A model generated the notes under the pieces. The model saw nothing but the letters and a program-made list of their open reading frames with translations. It ran no database searches and was not told the origin of the DNA. Shown piece after piece: positions 41,654 to 51,490 of a stretch of 64,000 nt of DNA. This DNA is from Rhynchopus sp. YZ270_cl-10 (lineage: Eukaryota > Euglenozoa > Diplonemea > Diplonemida > Diplonemidae). Positions within the stretch are counted from its first letter, which is position 1. Each line of letters begins with the position of its first letter. The translations under genes and the position numbers were made by a program. The DNA lies in assembly GCA_964035575.1 (NCBI GenBank), contig OZ037835.1:620001-684000 (forward strand), read 5' to 3'.

Positions 41654-43522
41654 TTAGTATTTTTGTGTATTACCCCGCAGGAAGCCTGAATGAGGTACGT
41701 CCTCCAAGTCTTTCCCACGTCCACGTGAGAGAATGGAATCTGAGAACGTGTCGTAACACTCACCTGTTAAGGCTGCATATTGACACTCTGTTCCCTCACG
41801 CAACGGTCGTGCCAAGGCCACACTCAGAAGACCTCCCTTGACTGTCGAGGGATGCACGTTCAAAGGGCTCCGTTCACAAGGACAGCCCTGTGCAGCCTCT
41901 TCAACCGCTGCTGCAGACGCATCGCCCTTCAGGTACTTCCGTACTGTTGTGTTGTAGTTATCCCACTCACTGCTCTTCCCGATCTGGTACATCCATTCTT
42001 CAGCAGGGTGGCCAGAAGCGGCGATGTTAAGCAGAAGCTCGGCAGCCACTTCAGGTGTGTCAGAGGTTGCAGACACTTCCACCCTGCACGGAATCAGGCG
42101 CATCTCGTGTTCGCACTCAGCGTCGCTGAAGCACATACGGTTGCAGAGCACGTCGCAGCCAAGGATCAGTCCTGCACGTTCCATCCCATGCACGTCACGC
42201 ACGAGTGTGCCCACCATGCTGAAGCGACGCATCACTTCACACCCCATGTCACCACGCAGCACCTTCCCGGTTGCAACACCAATGTTTACCTGCGACGGCT
42301 GCGACCCCCTGAACAGCATCGCTGCAGTGTGCAGTGCAGAGGAGGCGTGGTTTGCACACTGCCTTGACGTGTTGAACGAGCAGTGCACCCTGTCACCGAT
42401 GAACACGTCCACCATCCCACGCCATGTTTCTATTGACTTTAACGTCTTCAGAAGAAGAGTTGTGAAGAAGGAGGAGAAGTATGCACTGTCCTGCTCCACC
42501 AGACGCAACGTGTCTTTGATGTTCACCGTCAGCAGAGTCGCCTTCACAGACGACAGCACAAAGGGAACGCAACGAAAGCTTTTCGGAATGCTTCCACTTG
42601 AACAACGTGACGACAGTGAAGGCTCAGACACGTCTGCACTGCACTCCTCTTCATTGTGTTTTTCACCTTCATCCCCAAGCAAACACGTCTGTGGCAGGTA
42701 CGCTTTGTACGACCGCAGGTTCTTCTCCAACGCACGCAGTGCCACCGTCATCCCCTGAGGCAGCTCATGTTCATGCTCCTCCAGCAGCTCCGCCACCTTC
42801 TCCACGTCGTAGCCAGCCAGGAGCGAGGCAATCTCTTGCACAGCGTTGATCGTCCGCTCCATTGCTGCCTGCTCCTTCAGCACCTCGCTTGCGAAGCCAC
42901 GCGTCACGATGAAGTCCAGCACAAAGACACTAGTTGCAGTAAACAGGCGGCTCGAAGGGAACGGTATTGGGCAGGGTGGCGTCTCGCAGGCAAGCTTCTC
43001 CTCCAAATAATACAGCCGTCCGTGCTTACCCTCCTGTGGCGCCAACCAGGGCAGGTCGAACAGACCAAACCTGAAGCTCTCCTCAACACTCAGCACCACC
43101 AACCATATCATGACAAAACAGACAAGACCCAGACTGTACACCTTGGGCACCTGCATCACAAGCAGCATGTCGATGATGAGCACAAGGAGAGGCCATTGCT
43201 CCATCGAGACAGCTCGTGAATTCAAATCCCACAAAAGCAACCCAAATGTCACCACGTACAGCGTGCCCACCACCACCCTTGTTGTCAACGGAACCCTGCA
43301 CAGCACTGCACAGATCGCAATGCCAAGCCCAAGCAGCGCCACCAGTGTTCCCACAAAGAAGACGGGGTTTCTTTGCTGCGCTTCCAACGTCAAGACCATA
43401 GTGACAACCATAGCACACCAACCCACACAAGCAAAGATGAAGAACTGTGTGCGCAGCTCCTTCCTTTTGGTGCTCAGTGTCCCGTCCAAGGAGAGCACGC
43501 CGTTGAGACACTGCATCCCCAT
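41654..43522 (-). CDS. Membrane pseudo-adenylate cyclase A
   Basis: 622 residues. Six hydrophobic segments lie at about 26-46, 53-74, 82-98, 110-123, 130-147 and 192-206. A Cys-containing loop (LACETPPCPIPFP) precedes the last. The linker has MERTINAVQEIASLLAGYDV and HELPQGMTVALRALEKNLRS, shared with the active enzyme at 29828-31966. The canonical catalytic domain is absent. Residues about 325-480 form a single degenerate cyclase-like domain: VNIKD replaces the FTDI metal site, IGDRVHCSF keeps GD, and GTLVRDVHGME replaces TVNVASRLE, so the catalytic Asn and Arg are gone. It is predicted inactive, possibly a sensor or regulator. The C-terminal AEEWMYQI motif is shared with the 62.75-64 kb protein. 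First of three tandem copies. Confidence 0.92.
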   Translation of the reverse strand: MGMQCLNGVLSLDGTLSTKRKELRTQFFIFACVGWCAMVVTMVLTLEAQQRNPVFFVGTLVALLGLGIAICAVLCRVPLTTRVVVGTLYVVTFGLLLWDLNSRAVSMEQWPLLVLIIDMLLVMQVPKVYSLGLVCFVMIWLVVLSVEESFRFGLFDLPWLAPQEGKHGRLYYLEEKLACETPPCPIPFPSSRLFTATSVFVLDFIVTRGFASEVLKEQAAMERTINAVQEIASLLAGYDVEKVAELLEEHEHELPQGMTVALRALEKNLRSYKAYLPQTCLLGDEGEKHNEEECSADVSEPSLSSRCSSGSIPKSFRCVPFVLSSVKATLLTVNIKDTLRLVEQDSAYFSSFFTTLLLKTLKSIETWRGMVDVFIGDRVHCSFNTSRQCANHASSALHTAAMLFRGSQPSQVNIGVATGKVLRGDMGCEVMRRFSMVGTLVRDVHGMERAGLILGCDVLCNRMCFSDAECEHEMRLIPCRVEVSATSDTPEVAAELLLNIAASGHPAEEWMYQIGKSSEWDNYNTTVRKYLKGDASAAAVEEAAQGCPCERSPLNVHPSTVKGGLLSVALARPLREGTECQYAALTGECYDTFSDSILSRGRGKDLEDVPHSGFLRGNTQKY

Positions 43523-44109
43523 CTCCCCTCCCGTCAGGTATCTATCTGTGTTCTTGTGGAGGTGTTGTGTGTACAGTGTCTCGCAGAATTAATGGCACTT
43601 GACCACAATTAAAACAAAAAGGGCAAAATTTGACAAAGGGAAGGCCCATTATTCCAATCCATGTTACAATGTTCCTGAAACACACACTGAACGACGTTCC
43701 GGAGCCTTGGAAAAGCACTCCAGTCGCCACCAATTTGAAAAACGCAGAAACTTAACAATTTCCCTGGGAGGCAATAGCCACCGACAACGACACCGGCTAC
43801 GAAATTTTACGATCGTCGGCAACCCGTGATGAACAAAGGAGAAACCAGCAAACGTTCTCTCAAAAAGTTATTTTTCTGTTATTTTAGCATTGGACCTGGT
43901 GGAGAAGAAAACAATTTCCGATAAAACGTGTCTGTGTCGGTTTTCTCTTTCACACAAACAAAGACGGGCGAATAAAGTCGCAAAAATTTACTCTCCACGG
44001 GTACGCAAAGTGGCCCTGATCGTAACAAAGTAGACCACAACGGCGCCGTCCCTTCACCTTCAGTAAGCAGACCCAGTGAACAACTCAGACACCCGCATGA
44101 GCCAGTGTC

Positions 44110-45948
44110 TCAATGAGTAACGTCCTTCAAGCCTTTCCCACGTCCACGTGAGAGAATGGAATCGGACAACGTGTCGTAACACTCACCTGTTAAGGCTGCA
44201 TATTGACACTCTGTTCCCTCACGCAACGGTCGTGCCAAGGCCACACTCAGAAGACCTCCCTTGACTATCGAGGGATGCACGTTCAAAGGGCTCCGTTCAC
44301 AAGGACAGCCCTGTGCAGCCTCTTCAACCGCTGCTGCAGACACATCGCCCTTCAGGTACTTCCGTACTGTTGTGTTGTAGTTCTCCCACTCACTGTTCTT
44401 CCCGATCTGGTACATCCATTCTTCAGCAGGGTGGCCAGAAGCGGCGATGTTAAGCAGAAGCTCGGCAGCCACTTCAGGTGTGTCAGAGGTTGCAGACACT
44501 TCCACCTTGCACGGAATCAGGCGCATCTCGTGTTCGCACTCAGTTTCGGTAAAGCAAAGGCGGTTGCAGAGCACGTCGCAGCCAAGGATCAGTCCTGCAC
44601 GTTCCATCCCATGCACGTCACGCACAAGTGTGCCCACCATGCTGAAGCGGCGCATCACTTCACACCCCATTTCACCACGCAGCACCTTCCCAGTTGCAAC
44701 ACCAATGTTTACCTGCGACGGCTGCGACCCCCTGAACAGCATCGCTGCAGTGTGCAGTGCAGAGGAGGCGTGGTTTGCACACTGCCTTGACGTGTTGAAC
44801 GAGCAGTGCACCCTGTCACCGATGAACACGTCCACCATCCCACGCCGTGTTTCTATTGACTTTAACGTCTTCAGAAGAAGAGTTGTGAAGAAGGAGGAGA
44901 AGTATGCACTGTCCTGCTCCACCAGACGCAACGTGTCTTTGATGTTCACTGTCAGCAGAGTCGCCTTCACAGACGACAGCACAAAGGGAACGCAACGAAC
45001 GCTTTTTGCCAGAATGCTTCCACTTGAACAACGTGACGACAGTGAAGGCTCAGACACGTCTGCACTGCACTCCTCTTCATTGTGTTTTTCACCTTCATCC
45101 CCAAGCAAACACGTCTGTGGCAGGTACGCTTTGTACGACCGCAGGTTCTTCTCCAACGCACGCAGTGCCACCGTCATCCCCTGAGGCAGCTCATGTTCAT
45201 GCTCCTCCAGCAGCTCCGCCACCTTCTCCACGTCGTAGCCAGCCAGGAGCGAGGCAATCTCTTGCACAGCGTTGATCGTCCGCTCCATTGCTGCCTGCTC
45301 TTTCAGCACCTCGCTTGCGAAGCCACGCGTCACGATGAAGTCCAACGCAAAGACAGCTGTTGCAGTAAACAGGCGGTTCGAAGGGAACGGTATTGGGCAG
45401 GGTGGCGTCTCGCAGACAAACTTCTCTTCCAAGTAATACAGCCGTCCGTACTTACCCTCTTGTGGCGCCAACCAGGGCAGGTCGAACAGACCAAACCTGA
45501 AGCTCTCCTCAACACTCAGCACCACCAACCATACGATCACAAAACAGACAAGACCTTGACTGTACACCTTGGGCACCTGCATCACAAGCAGCATGTCAAT
45601 GATGAGCACAAGGAGAGGCCACTGCTCTATTGAGATAGTTCGTCCATTCAAATCCCACATCAGCATTCCACATGTGATCGTGTACAGCGTGCCCACCACC
45701 ACCCTTGTTGTCAACGGAACCCTGCACAGCACTGCACAGATCGCAATACTGAGCCCAAGCAGCGCCACCAGTGTTCCCACAAAGAAGACGGGGTTTCTTC
45801 TCTGCTCTTCCAACGTCAAGACCATAGTGACAACCACAGTCCACCAACCCACACAGGCAAAGATGAAGTACTGTGTGCGCAGCTCCTTCCTTTTGGTGCT
45901 CAGTGTCCCGTCCAAGGAGAGCACGCCATTGAGACACTGCATCCCCAT
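44110..45948 (-). CDS. Membrane pseudo-adenylate cyclase B
   Basis: 612 residues, nearly identical to copy A in the pseudo-catalytic domain and C-terminus. Substitutions cluster in the third and fourth TM segments (TITCGMLMWDLNGRTIS here against VVTFGLLLWDLNSRAVS in A). It has the same loss of the metal Asp and the Asn/Arg pair. The C-terminus is shorter than in A (ends KGLKDVTH). The 5' UTR start (TCTCCCCTCCCGTCAGG, plus strand) is shared with copies A and C. Confidence 0.92.
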   Translation of the reverse strand: MGMQCLNGVLSLDGTLSTKRKELRTQYFIFACVGWWTVVVTMVLTLEEQRRNPVFFVGTLVALLGLSIAICAVLCRVPLTTRVVVGTLYTITCGMLMWDLNGRTISIEQWPLLVLIIDMLLVMQVPKVYSQGLVCFVIVWLVVLSVEESFRFGLFDLPWLAPQEGKYGRLYYLEEKFVCETPPCPIPFPSNRLFTATAVFALDFIVTRGFASEVLKEQAAMERTINAVQEIASLLAGYDVEKVAELLEEHEHELPQGMTVALRALEKNLRSYKAYLPQTCLLGDEGEKHNEEECSADVSEPSLSSRCSSGSILAKSVRCVPFVLSSVKATLLTVNIKDTLRLVEQDSAYFSSFFTTLLLKTLKSIETRRGMVDVFIGDRVHCSFNTSRQCANHASSALHTAAMLFRGSQPSQVNIGVATGKVLRGEMGCEVMRRFSMVGTLVRDVHGMERAGLILGCDVLCNRLCFTETECEHEMRLIPCKVEVSATSDTPEVAAELLLNIAASGHPAEEWMYQIGKNSEWENYNTTVRKYLKGDVSAAAVEEAAQGCPCERSPLNVHPSIVKGGLLSVALARPLREGTECQYAALTGECYDTLSDSILSRGRGKGLKDVTH

Positions 45949-46226
45949 CTCCCCTCCCGTCAGGTCCCTGTATTCTTGGAGGTGTTGTGTATACGATACG
46001 TGGGTCGCGTCCTACGAAGGAAAGGGGTGCAGGGGTTTGCGGGGATGAGGTAATCCTTTTATTTCTGGATACCATTTTCTCTAACTCTAAACACAAATAT
46101 AGGTGACATGCTTCTCTTGCACGTCTCTTCTCTTCCATTTAACACACAGTTAACGACGATGAAAGGCAAAACAAATAAATAATTGCAACAAACCCACACA
46201 CAACGACTCTAGTTATCCCCGAAAAT

Positions 46227-46545
46227 GACCTCGCCCCTCTTGAGGCTTTCGTCCTCTTCCTCCCCCACCCTAAAGTCTTCCTCCGACACCGTTGTAATGG
46301 ATGGGAGTGAGTGCAGCTCTGCTGTCGACGGGACGGAGAACCCTGTATACGCAAACGGTGCCTGGAAGGCGGCAGCACGACGGCGCTCGGCAATGAGACG
46401 CTGTTGCAGCTCTAGTTCCGTCTCTGCGATCACAGAAGTGTCCAATAGCCGAGGCAAGCGTTTGCGGGTTGGAAGCAAAGAGGGCAAGTATGTCCGCAAG
46501 CCTGCCTGGGTCTTCCTGAAAGACCTTTCTCTTTCGCAAACAATA
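46227..46545 (-). pseudogene. Decayed copy of the 234-residue gene (51491-52195)
   Basis: The 3' part (ELELQQRLIAERRRAAAFQ through LPSITTVSEEDF) is intact in one frame. The preceding block (EDPGRLADILALFASNPQTL in the intact gene) lies in another frame, and about 250 bp between them are deleted. The 5' part is missing and the stop has moved, adding RVGEEEDESLKRGEV. It lies just upstream of pseudo-cyclase B, as the intact gene lies upstream of pseudo-cyclase C. Confidence 0.8.
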
Positions 46546-46559
46546 AAGCAATGAAGACG

Positions 46560-46690
46560 GGGGAATAAAGTCACAAAAATTTCCAAAGTGGCCCTGATCG
46601 TAACAAAGTAGACCACAACGGCGCCGTCCCTTCACCTTCAGTAAGCAGACCCAGTGAACAACTCAGACACCCGAATGAGCCCGTGTCTCA
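46560..46690. repeat. Duplicated intergenic block (partner 43965-44105)
   Basis: GGGGAATAAAGTCACAAAAA, then GTGGCCCTGATCGTAACAAA, GTAGACCACAACGGCGCCGT and CAGTAAGCAGACCCAGTGAA occur in the same order in both places. It links the pseudo-cyclase cassettes. Confidence 0.8.
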
Positions 46691-47036
46691 ATGAGCTGTG
46701 GAGGTGTTGTGTATATGATACATGGCTCGCGCCCTATGAAGGAGAGTGGTGCAGGGGTTTGCGGGGATAAGATACTCATTTTATTTCTGCCATTCACTCT
46801 AACTCTAAATACAAACATTTTATTTCCCAACCCAACAATAACGATAAAGAGCGAAGACAATAGATAAAAGCAAAGAAGTAACTTTAGGTTTTGTGAGGCA
46901 CCCAAACGAGTGTGCCGGCTCTGTGGCGTCACGGAGCCACCAACACTCCCCAGTCATTTTCCCCTGCGCATCCAGGAAAACTCGCAGTATGGCGACCAAG
47001 AAAAGCTCCTGCGTCGGTGTTCTTTTTGAAAAAAAA

Positions 47037-47145
47037 TCTTAACGTACACTCTCTGTTGATTCTAAAACGGGGGAGGTAAAAAAGCGCGAAAGGTAAATTG
47101 GGGAAGAGGTTGAAAAGTTGAAACGCTTCCTCACCCCCAGATCAC
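47037..47145. repeat. Z-element left end, truncated copy
   Basis: TCTTAACGTACACTCTCTG to GAAACGCTTCCTCACCCCC is nearly identical to the left ends at 17991 and 18405. No matching right end was found. Confidence 0.65.
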
Positions 47146-47308
47146 TTTGTTACTGCTTTTAAAAGACGATCGTGTGAGGATAGAATACTTGCATAGTACT
47201 GTACATTGCCAGAAGGTCAATGTACTGAAAAAAGGAGGCTTACTAGTGACGTCCGTGCTTTTACCCCAAAAAGCACCCAAAGGTGCTACGAAATAATGGG
47301 GGATTTTA

Positions 47309-47417
47309 GAGTACCGTTATCGGAAAAATTATCGACCGCAATAAAGTTCGTTTTCCTTTTCAGGATTTGGAAGTTCAACCTTTTTTTACGGTCGAACACT
47401 ATTCAGATTACGGTAAT
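47309..47417. mobile_element. TACCGTA fold-back element, diverged copy
   Basis: Related to the core of the palindrome at 56201-56457: TTATCGACCG, then CCTTTTCAGGATT, then TACGGTCGA, bounded by TACCGTTA and TTACGGTA. Confidence 0.55.
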
Positions 47418-47830
47418 GAGTAAAGGGGGGAATCCAGCACACTTTCGCCAGCCTAATATTGTAGAACCCATGCCACCTTACTGGAAAGGGGGTGGCAATG
47501 TGGAAACGCATAACACCCTGCTCTGCCTTTTCCTTTATATCTTTATATTCTTTTGTGATTATTTTTGTAGTATACTTTGGGTGTTTCGAGCCACACCAAT
47601 TATGGTCCTCCGGTTCAGTAGTGTTCGTCTTTGCGGGTGGATAATCTCAGTATGTCACCTTTTACTGAAGGAGGGAGTGGGTACGGGTATGTACGCATGC
47701 ACCGTTGACGGCACCCAACGTTACGCCGGCCCATTCACCTGTGAAGACATGTGTACATACAACGAAGATGAAGTGCAGCAGCTGCAATGACAGTGCCTCA
47801 CTCAAATTCCCTCCCCCACCCCAAAGCCTT

Positions 47831-49600
47831 CTACTCACAGTTGTCCTTTCCCACAGCAGTTGTGTATGACAAGGCCACACTCAGAAGCCCGCCCTTGACT
47901 GTCGAGGGATGCACGTTCAAAGGGTTCCGTTCACAAGGACAGCCCTGTGCAGCCTCTTCAACCGCTGCTGCAGACGCATCGCCCTTCAGGTACTTCCGTA
48001 CTGTTGTGTTGTAGTTCTCCCACTCACTGCTCTTCCCGATCTGGTACATCCATTCTTCAGCAGGGTGGCCAGAAGCGGCGATGTTAAGCAGAAGCTCGGC
48101 AGCCACTTCAGGTGTGTCAGAGGTTGCAGACACTTCCACCCTGCACGGAATCAGGCGCATCTCGTGTTCGCACTCAGCGTCGCTGAAGCACATACGGTTG
48201 CAGAGCACGTCGCAGCCAAGGATCAGTCCTGCACGTTCCATCCCATGCACGTCACGCACGAGTGTGCCCACCATGCTGAAGCGGCGCATCACTTCACACC
48301 CCATGTCACCACGCAGCACCTTCCCGGTTGCAACACCGATGTTGATGTGGGGTGCGGCATTGCTTGCTTTGCCCATCAGTGTGGATGCAGAGTGCAGTGC
48401 TGAGGTGGCGTGGTTTGCACACTGCCTTGACGTGTTGAACGAGCAGTGCACCCTGTCACCCACGAACACGTCCACCATCCCACGGTATGACTCTGTTGCC
48501 TTCAACGTCTTCAGAAGAAGAGTTGTGAAGAGCTGCGAGAAGCCGGCCACATCCTCTTCCAGGAAGCACAGGGTGTCTTTGATGTTCACCATCAGCAGCG
48601 TTGCCTTCACCGAGGCCAGACCCAGAGCCGGTGCCTTTGCTAGGATATTGGGCATTGTCGACGTCGATCCACTCATCTGCATCGAATGTGCACTCCTTTC
48701 CTTCGACGACACAGAGACACTCTCAGCCTCCTCCGCCTCAACCAGCTCCTCAAACGGCAGACACGTCTGTGGCAGGTACGCTTTGTACGACCGCAGGTTC
48801 TTCTCCAACGCACGCAGTGCCACCGTCATCCCCTGAGGCAGCTCATGTTCATGCTCCTCCAGCAGCTCCGCCACCTGCTCCACGTCGTAGCCAGCCAGGA
48901 GCGAGGCAATCTCCTGCACAGCGTTGATCGTCCGCTCCATTGCTGCCTGCTCCTTCAGCACCTCGCTTGCGAAGCCACGCGTCATGATGAAGTCCAGAGC
49001 AAAGACAGCTGTTGCAGTAAACAGGCGGTCCGAAGGAAACGGTATTGGGCAGGGTGGCGTCTCGCAGGCAAACTTCAGCTCCAAATAATACAGCCGTCCG
49101 TACTTACCCTCCTGCGGGGACAACCAGGGCAGGTCGAACAGACCAAACCTGAAGCTCTCCTCAACACTCAGCACCACCAACCACGTGATGACAAAACAGA
49201 CAAGACCCAGACTGTACACCTTGGGCACCTGCATCACAAGCAGCATGTCGATGATGAGCACAAGGAGAGGCCATTGCTCTGACGAGACAGCTCGTGCATT
49301 CAAATCCCACAAAAGTAACCCAAATGTCGCCACGTACAGCGTGCCCACCACTATCCTTGTTGTCAACGGAACCCTGCACAGCACTGCACAGATCGCAATA
49401 CTGAGCCCAAGCAGCACCACCAGCGTTCCCGCAAAGAAGACGGGGTTTCTTAGCTGCGCTTCCAGCGTCATCACCAGAGTAACAACCATAGTCCACCAAC
49501 CCGCACAGGCAAAGATGAAGAACTGTGTGCGCAGCTCCTTCCTTTTGGTGCTCAGTGTCCCGTCCAAGGAGAGCACGCCGTTGAGACACTGCATCCCCAT
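47831..49600 (-). CDS. Membrane pseudo-adenylate cyclase C
   Basis: 589 residues. The TM region and linker (residues 1-280) and the later domain (about 415-560) are almost identical to copies A and B. The stretch between (about 281-412) is diverged: LPFEELVEAEEAESVSVSS in the linker, then LGLASVKATLLMVNIKD. The C-terminus ends differently (LSYTTAVGKDNCE). The metal Asp (VNIKD) and the Asn/Arg pair are missing as in A and B. The block pattern suggests gene conversion between paralogues, with one region escaping it. Confidence 0.92.
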   Translation of the reverse strand: MGMQCLNGVLSLDGTLSTKRKELRTQFFIFACAGWWTMVVTLVMTLEAQLRNPVFFAGTLVVLLGLSIAICAVLCRVPLTTRIVVGTLYVATFGLLLWDLNARAVSSEQWPLLVLIIDMLLVMQVPKVYSLGLVCFVITWLVVLSVEESFRFGLFDLPWLSPQEGKYGRLYYLELKFACETPPCPIPFPSDRLFTATAVFALDFIMTRGFASEVLKEQAAMERTINAVQEIASLLAGYDVEQVAELLEEHEHELPQGMTVALRALEKNLRSYKAYLPQTCLPFEELVEAEEAESVSVSSKERSAHSMQMSGSTSTMPNILAKAPALGLASVKATLLMVNIKDTLCFLEEDVAGFSQLFTTLLLKTLKATESYRGMVDVFVGDRVHCSFNTSRQCANHATSALHSASTLMGKASNAAPHINIGVATGKVLRGDMGCEVMRRFSMVGTLVRDVHGMERAGLILGCDVLCNRMCFSDAECEHEMRLIPCRVEVSATSDTPEVAAELLLNIAASGHPAEEWMYQIGKSSEWENYNTTVRKYLKGDASAAAVEEAAQGCPCERNPLNVHPSTVKGGLLSVALSYTTAVGKDNCE

Positions 49601-49810
49601 CTCCCCTCCCGTCAGGTATCTATCTGTGTTGGAGGAGTGGTTTGTAAGAAATGATACGTGGCTCGCGCCCTATGAAGGCAAGGGGTGCAGGGGGTTTGCG
49701 GGGATAAGACGGCGGGGTTCTTTTATTTCTACCATTCACTCTAACTCTACAAACATGGGTGACACGCTTCTCTTGCACGTCTCTTCTCTTCCTTTTAACA
49801 CACAGTAACG

Positions 49811-50508
49811 ACCAGGGCCTTCAACGTGTCGAAGTTAAGCCTTAACTTCGACAACTTTTTTTTTTTGGTTTTTTTTTTTTGTCGAAGTTCGACAAATCTA
49901 AAAAAAAAATATGGGATTTTGGCAAAATCCTTTTATCTCTGACCGAGTTGCAGGGTAGTCCACGGGAGAAACTCGGTTCAGGGTTTTAACTTTAACATTC
50001 TCCTGTGATCCACTGTGACCATTTGGACAGAGCTCGTAGAACCCAACGAGGAGTGAGCCAGGCAAAAGTAGCGTACCGTGCGCCTGCGGCGCAAGCAGGC
50101 ATCCCACCCTTCCCATGACATAGTTTGGCTGTAAATAAATCGCTATGGTATGCGCAATATTTGAAATGTTGCGTACCGTGGTTTCGCCAGGGACCTTTGT
50201 TGTTATAAATGTACTGAGCTCACTGATAAGACAGCTGTGATACCCACTACGGCTTGTGGATCACCAGTGGCTACAAAGCTACCAATGCTGCTTGTGTTGA
50301 AATACACGTGTGTGGGACAGGCGGAGTTTTTTGGCTGACCGAGTTTTCAAAAATGACCAAAACCTGTATAAACCCCTGAGAGCTTCTCCCTGTGATTTGC
50401 TGCACCTGCGCGCGCGAAGCGCGCGCGGGCTCGGGGAGGTCAATTTTTTTTTTTTTTAAACTTCGACAAAACTGTGGACAGACTTTGTCGATGGTTGAAG
50501 GCCCTGGT
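49811..50508. mobile_element. 698-bp inverted-repeat element with AACG target duplication
   Basis: Ends ACCAGGGCCTTCAAC and GTTGAAGGCCCTGGT are flanked by AACG on both sides. The paralogous flank at 46142-46165 (CACACAGTTAACGACGATGA) gives the empty site. The interior includes the AGTAGCGTACCGTGCGCC motif and a GCGCGCGAAGCGCGCG hairpin. No gene. Confidence 0.85.
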
Positions 50509-50549
50509 AACGACGATGAAAAACAAAAACAATAGCTATTTATTCGTCT

Positions 50550-50722
50550 GAGGAAATATTCACTTTTCCTCACACGAGTGTACCTTTCAGAAACGAGTGG
50601 CATTTTACCCCACGAGCGAAGCGAGTGGGGTAATAGACTTTATCTCACGAGCGAAGCGAGTGGGATAAAGTCAGCCACGAGTTTCTGAAAGGGCACGAGT
50701 GGAGGGAAAGTGAATATTTCAC
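50550..50722. mobile_element. 173-bp MITE
   Basis: Arms GAGGAAATATTCACTTT and TTTCAGAAACGAGTGGC are inverted at the right side (GCCACGAGTTTCTGAAA and AAAGTGAATATTTC). The centre carries two GAGCGAAGCGAGT hairpins. Confidence 0.75.
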
Positions 50723-50735
50723 CAGAATATAATAG

Positions 50736-51256
50736 TTTTCTCAACTGAAGGAAAAGTAGCTCTAAGCAAACCCCGTGGAAGAAGTGTGGGGTGAATATGC
50801 AGAAAAAAAAGACGATTTTTTGGTGGTAATATTTTTCACAGAAAATCGAATTTCACTATTAAGATTGGCTCTGCTCGACACCCAGTAAGGCTACTATGGG
50901 CCCCATGGGCCGAATACCAGGCCGTATTTTCAAAATATTGATAATCCCAGAATATGGTATAGCCCTGTGGTACCAAATTTTTGGCCGAAAAAATGGACCA
51001 AAAAATGGTCATGTTGGTCACGGTGACAAAATGTGAAGCAGAGATATCAAAATGACCCACTCTCCCACCCAATTTTTTTTCGACCCCCCCTCTACTTTTC
51101 CTCACACCAAAAAAAGCCTCACACATAGGCTTTTTTCTACACAAACCCCAGCCAATAATTATTGCTACTTTTCCAAATTGAGTGAGGAAAAGTGAATTTA
51201 TCCTCACACTTCTTCCACGGGGTTTGCTCAGAGCTACTTTTCCTCAGTTGAGAAAA
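50736..51256. mobile_element. 521-bp inverted-repeat element
   Basis: Terminal repeats of about 50 bp begin TTTTCTCAACTGAAGGAAAA and include GCAAACCCCGTGGAAGAAGT. It adjoins the previous two elements. The host sequence resumes at ATAAACAATTGCAACAAAC, matching 46175-46194. Confidence 0.8.
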
Positions 51257-51490
51257 ATAAACAATTGCAACAAACTCAGTTACCTTGTTAACGTAAACCC
51301 CCTAACCACTTCAAGCAAGGAGTGCACACATCTCGAGATAAAACTATACGAGCTTATGAATCAATTACAGTAATCTACAGGAACTCTGTATCCCTATCTC
51401 CTAGCCCCCCTCTCCCTCCCCCTTTTTAAGGAACGCTCCTTTCTCCACCTCTTCTTCTCGCTAATATGAGGCTTTCGTCCTCTTCCTCCC

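Noticed and set aside
47206-47790. 194-residue plus-strand ORF downstream of pseudo-cyclase C
   Set aside because: Its middle is a fold-back element. Only the last 30 or so codons (GMYACTVDGTQRYAGPFTCE) look coding, too little to call a gene; it could be an exon remnant.
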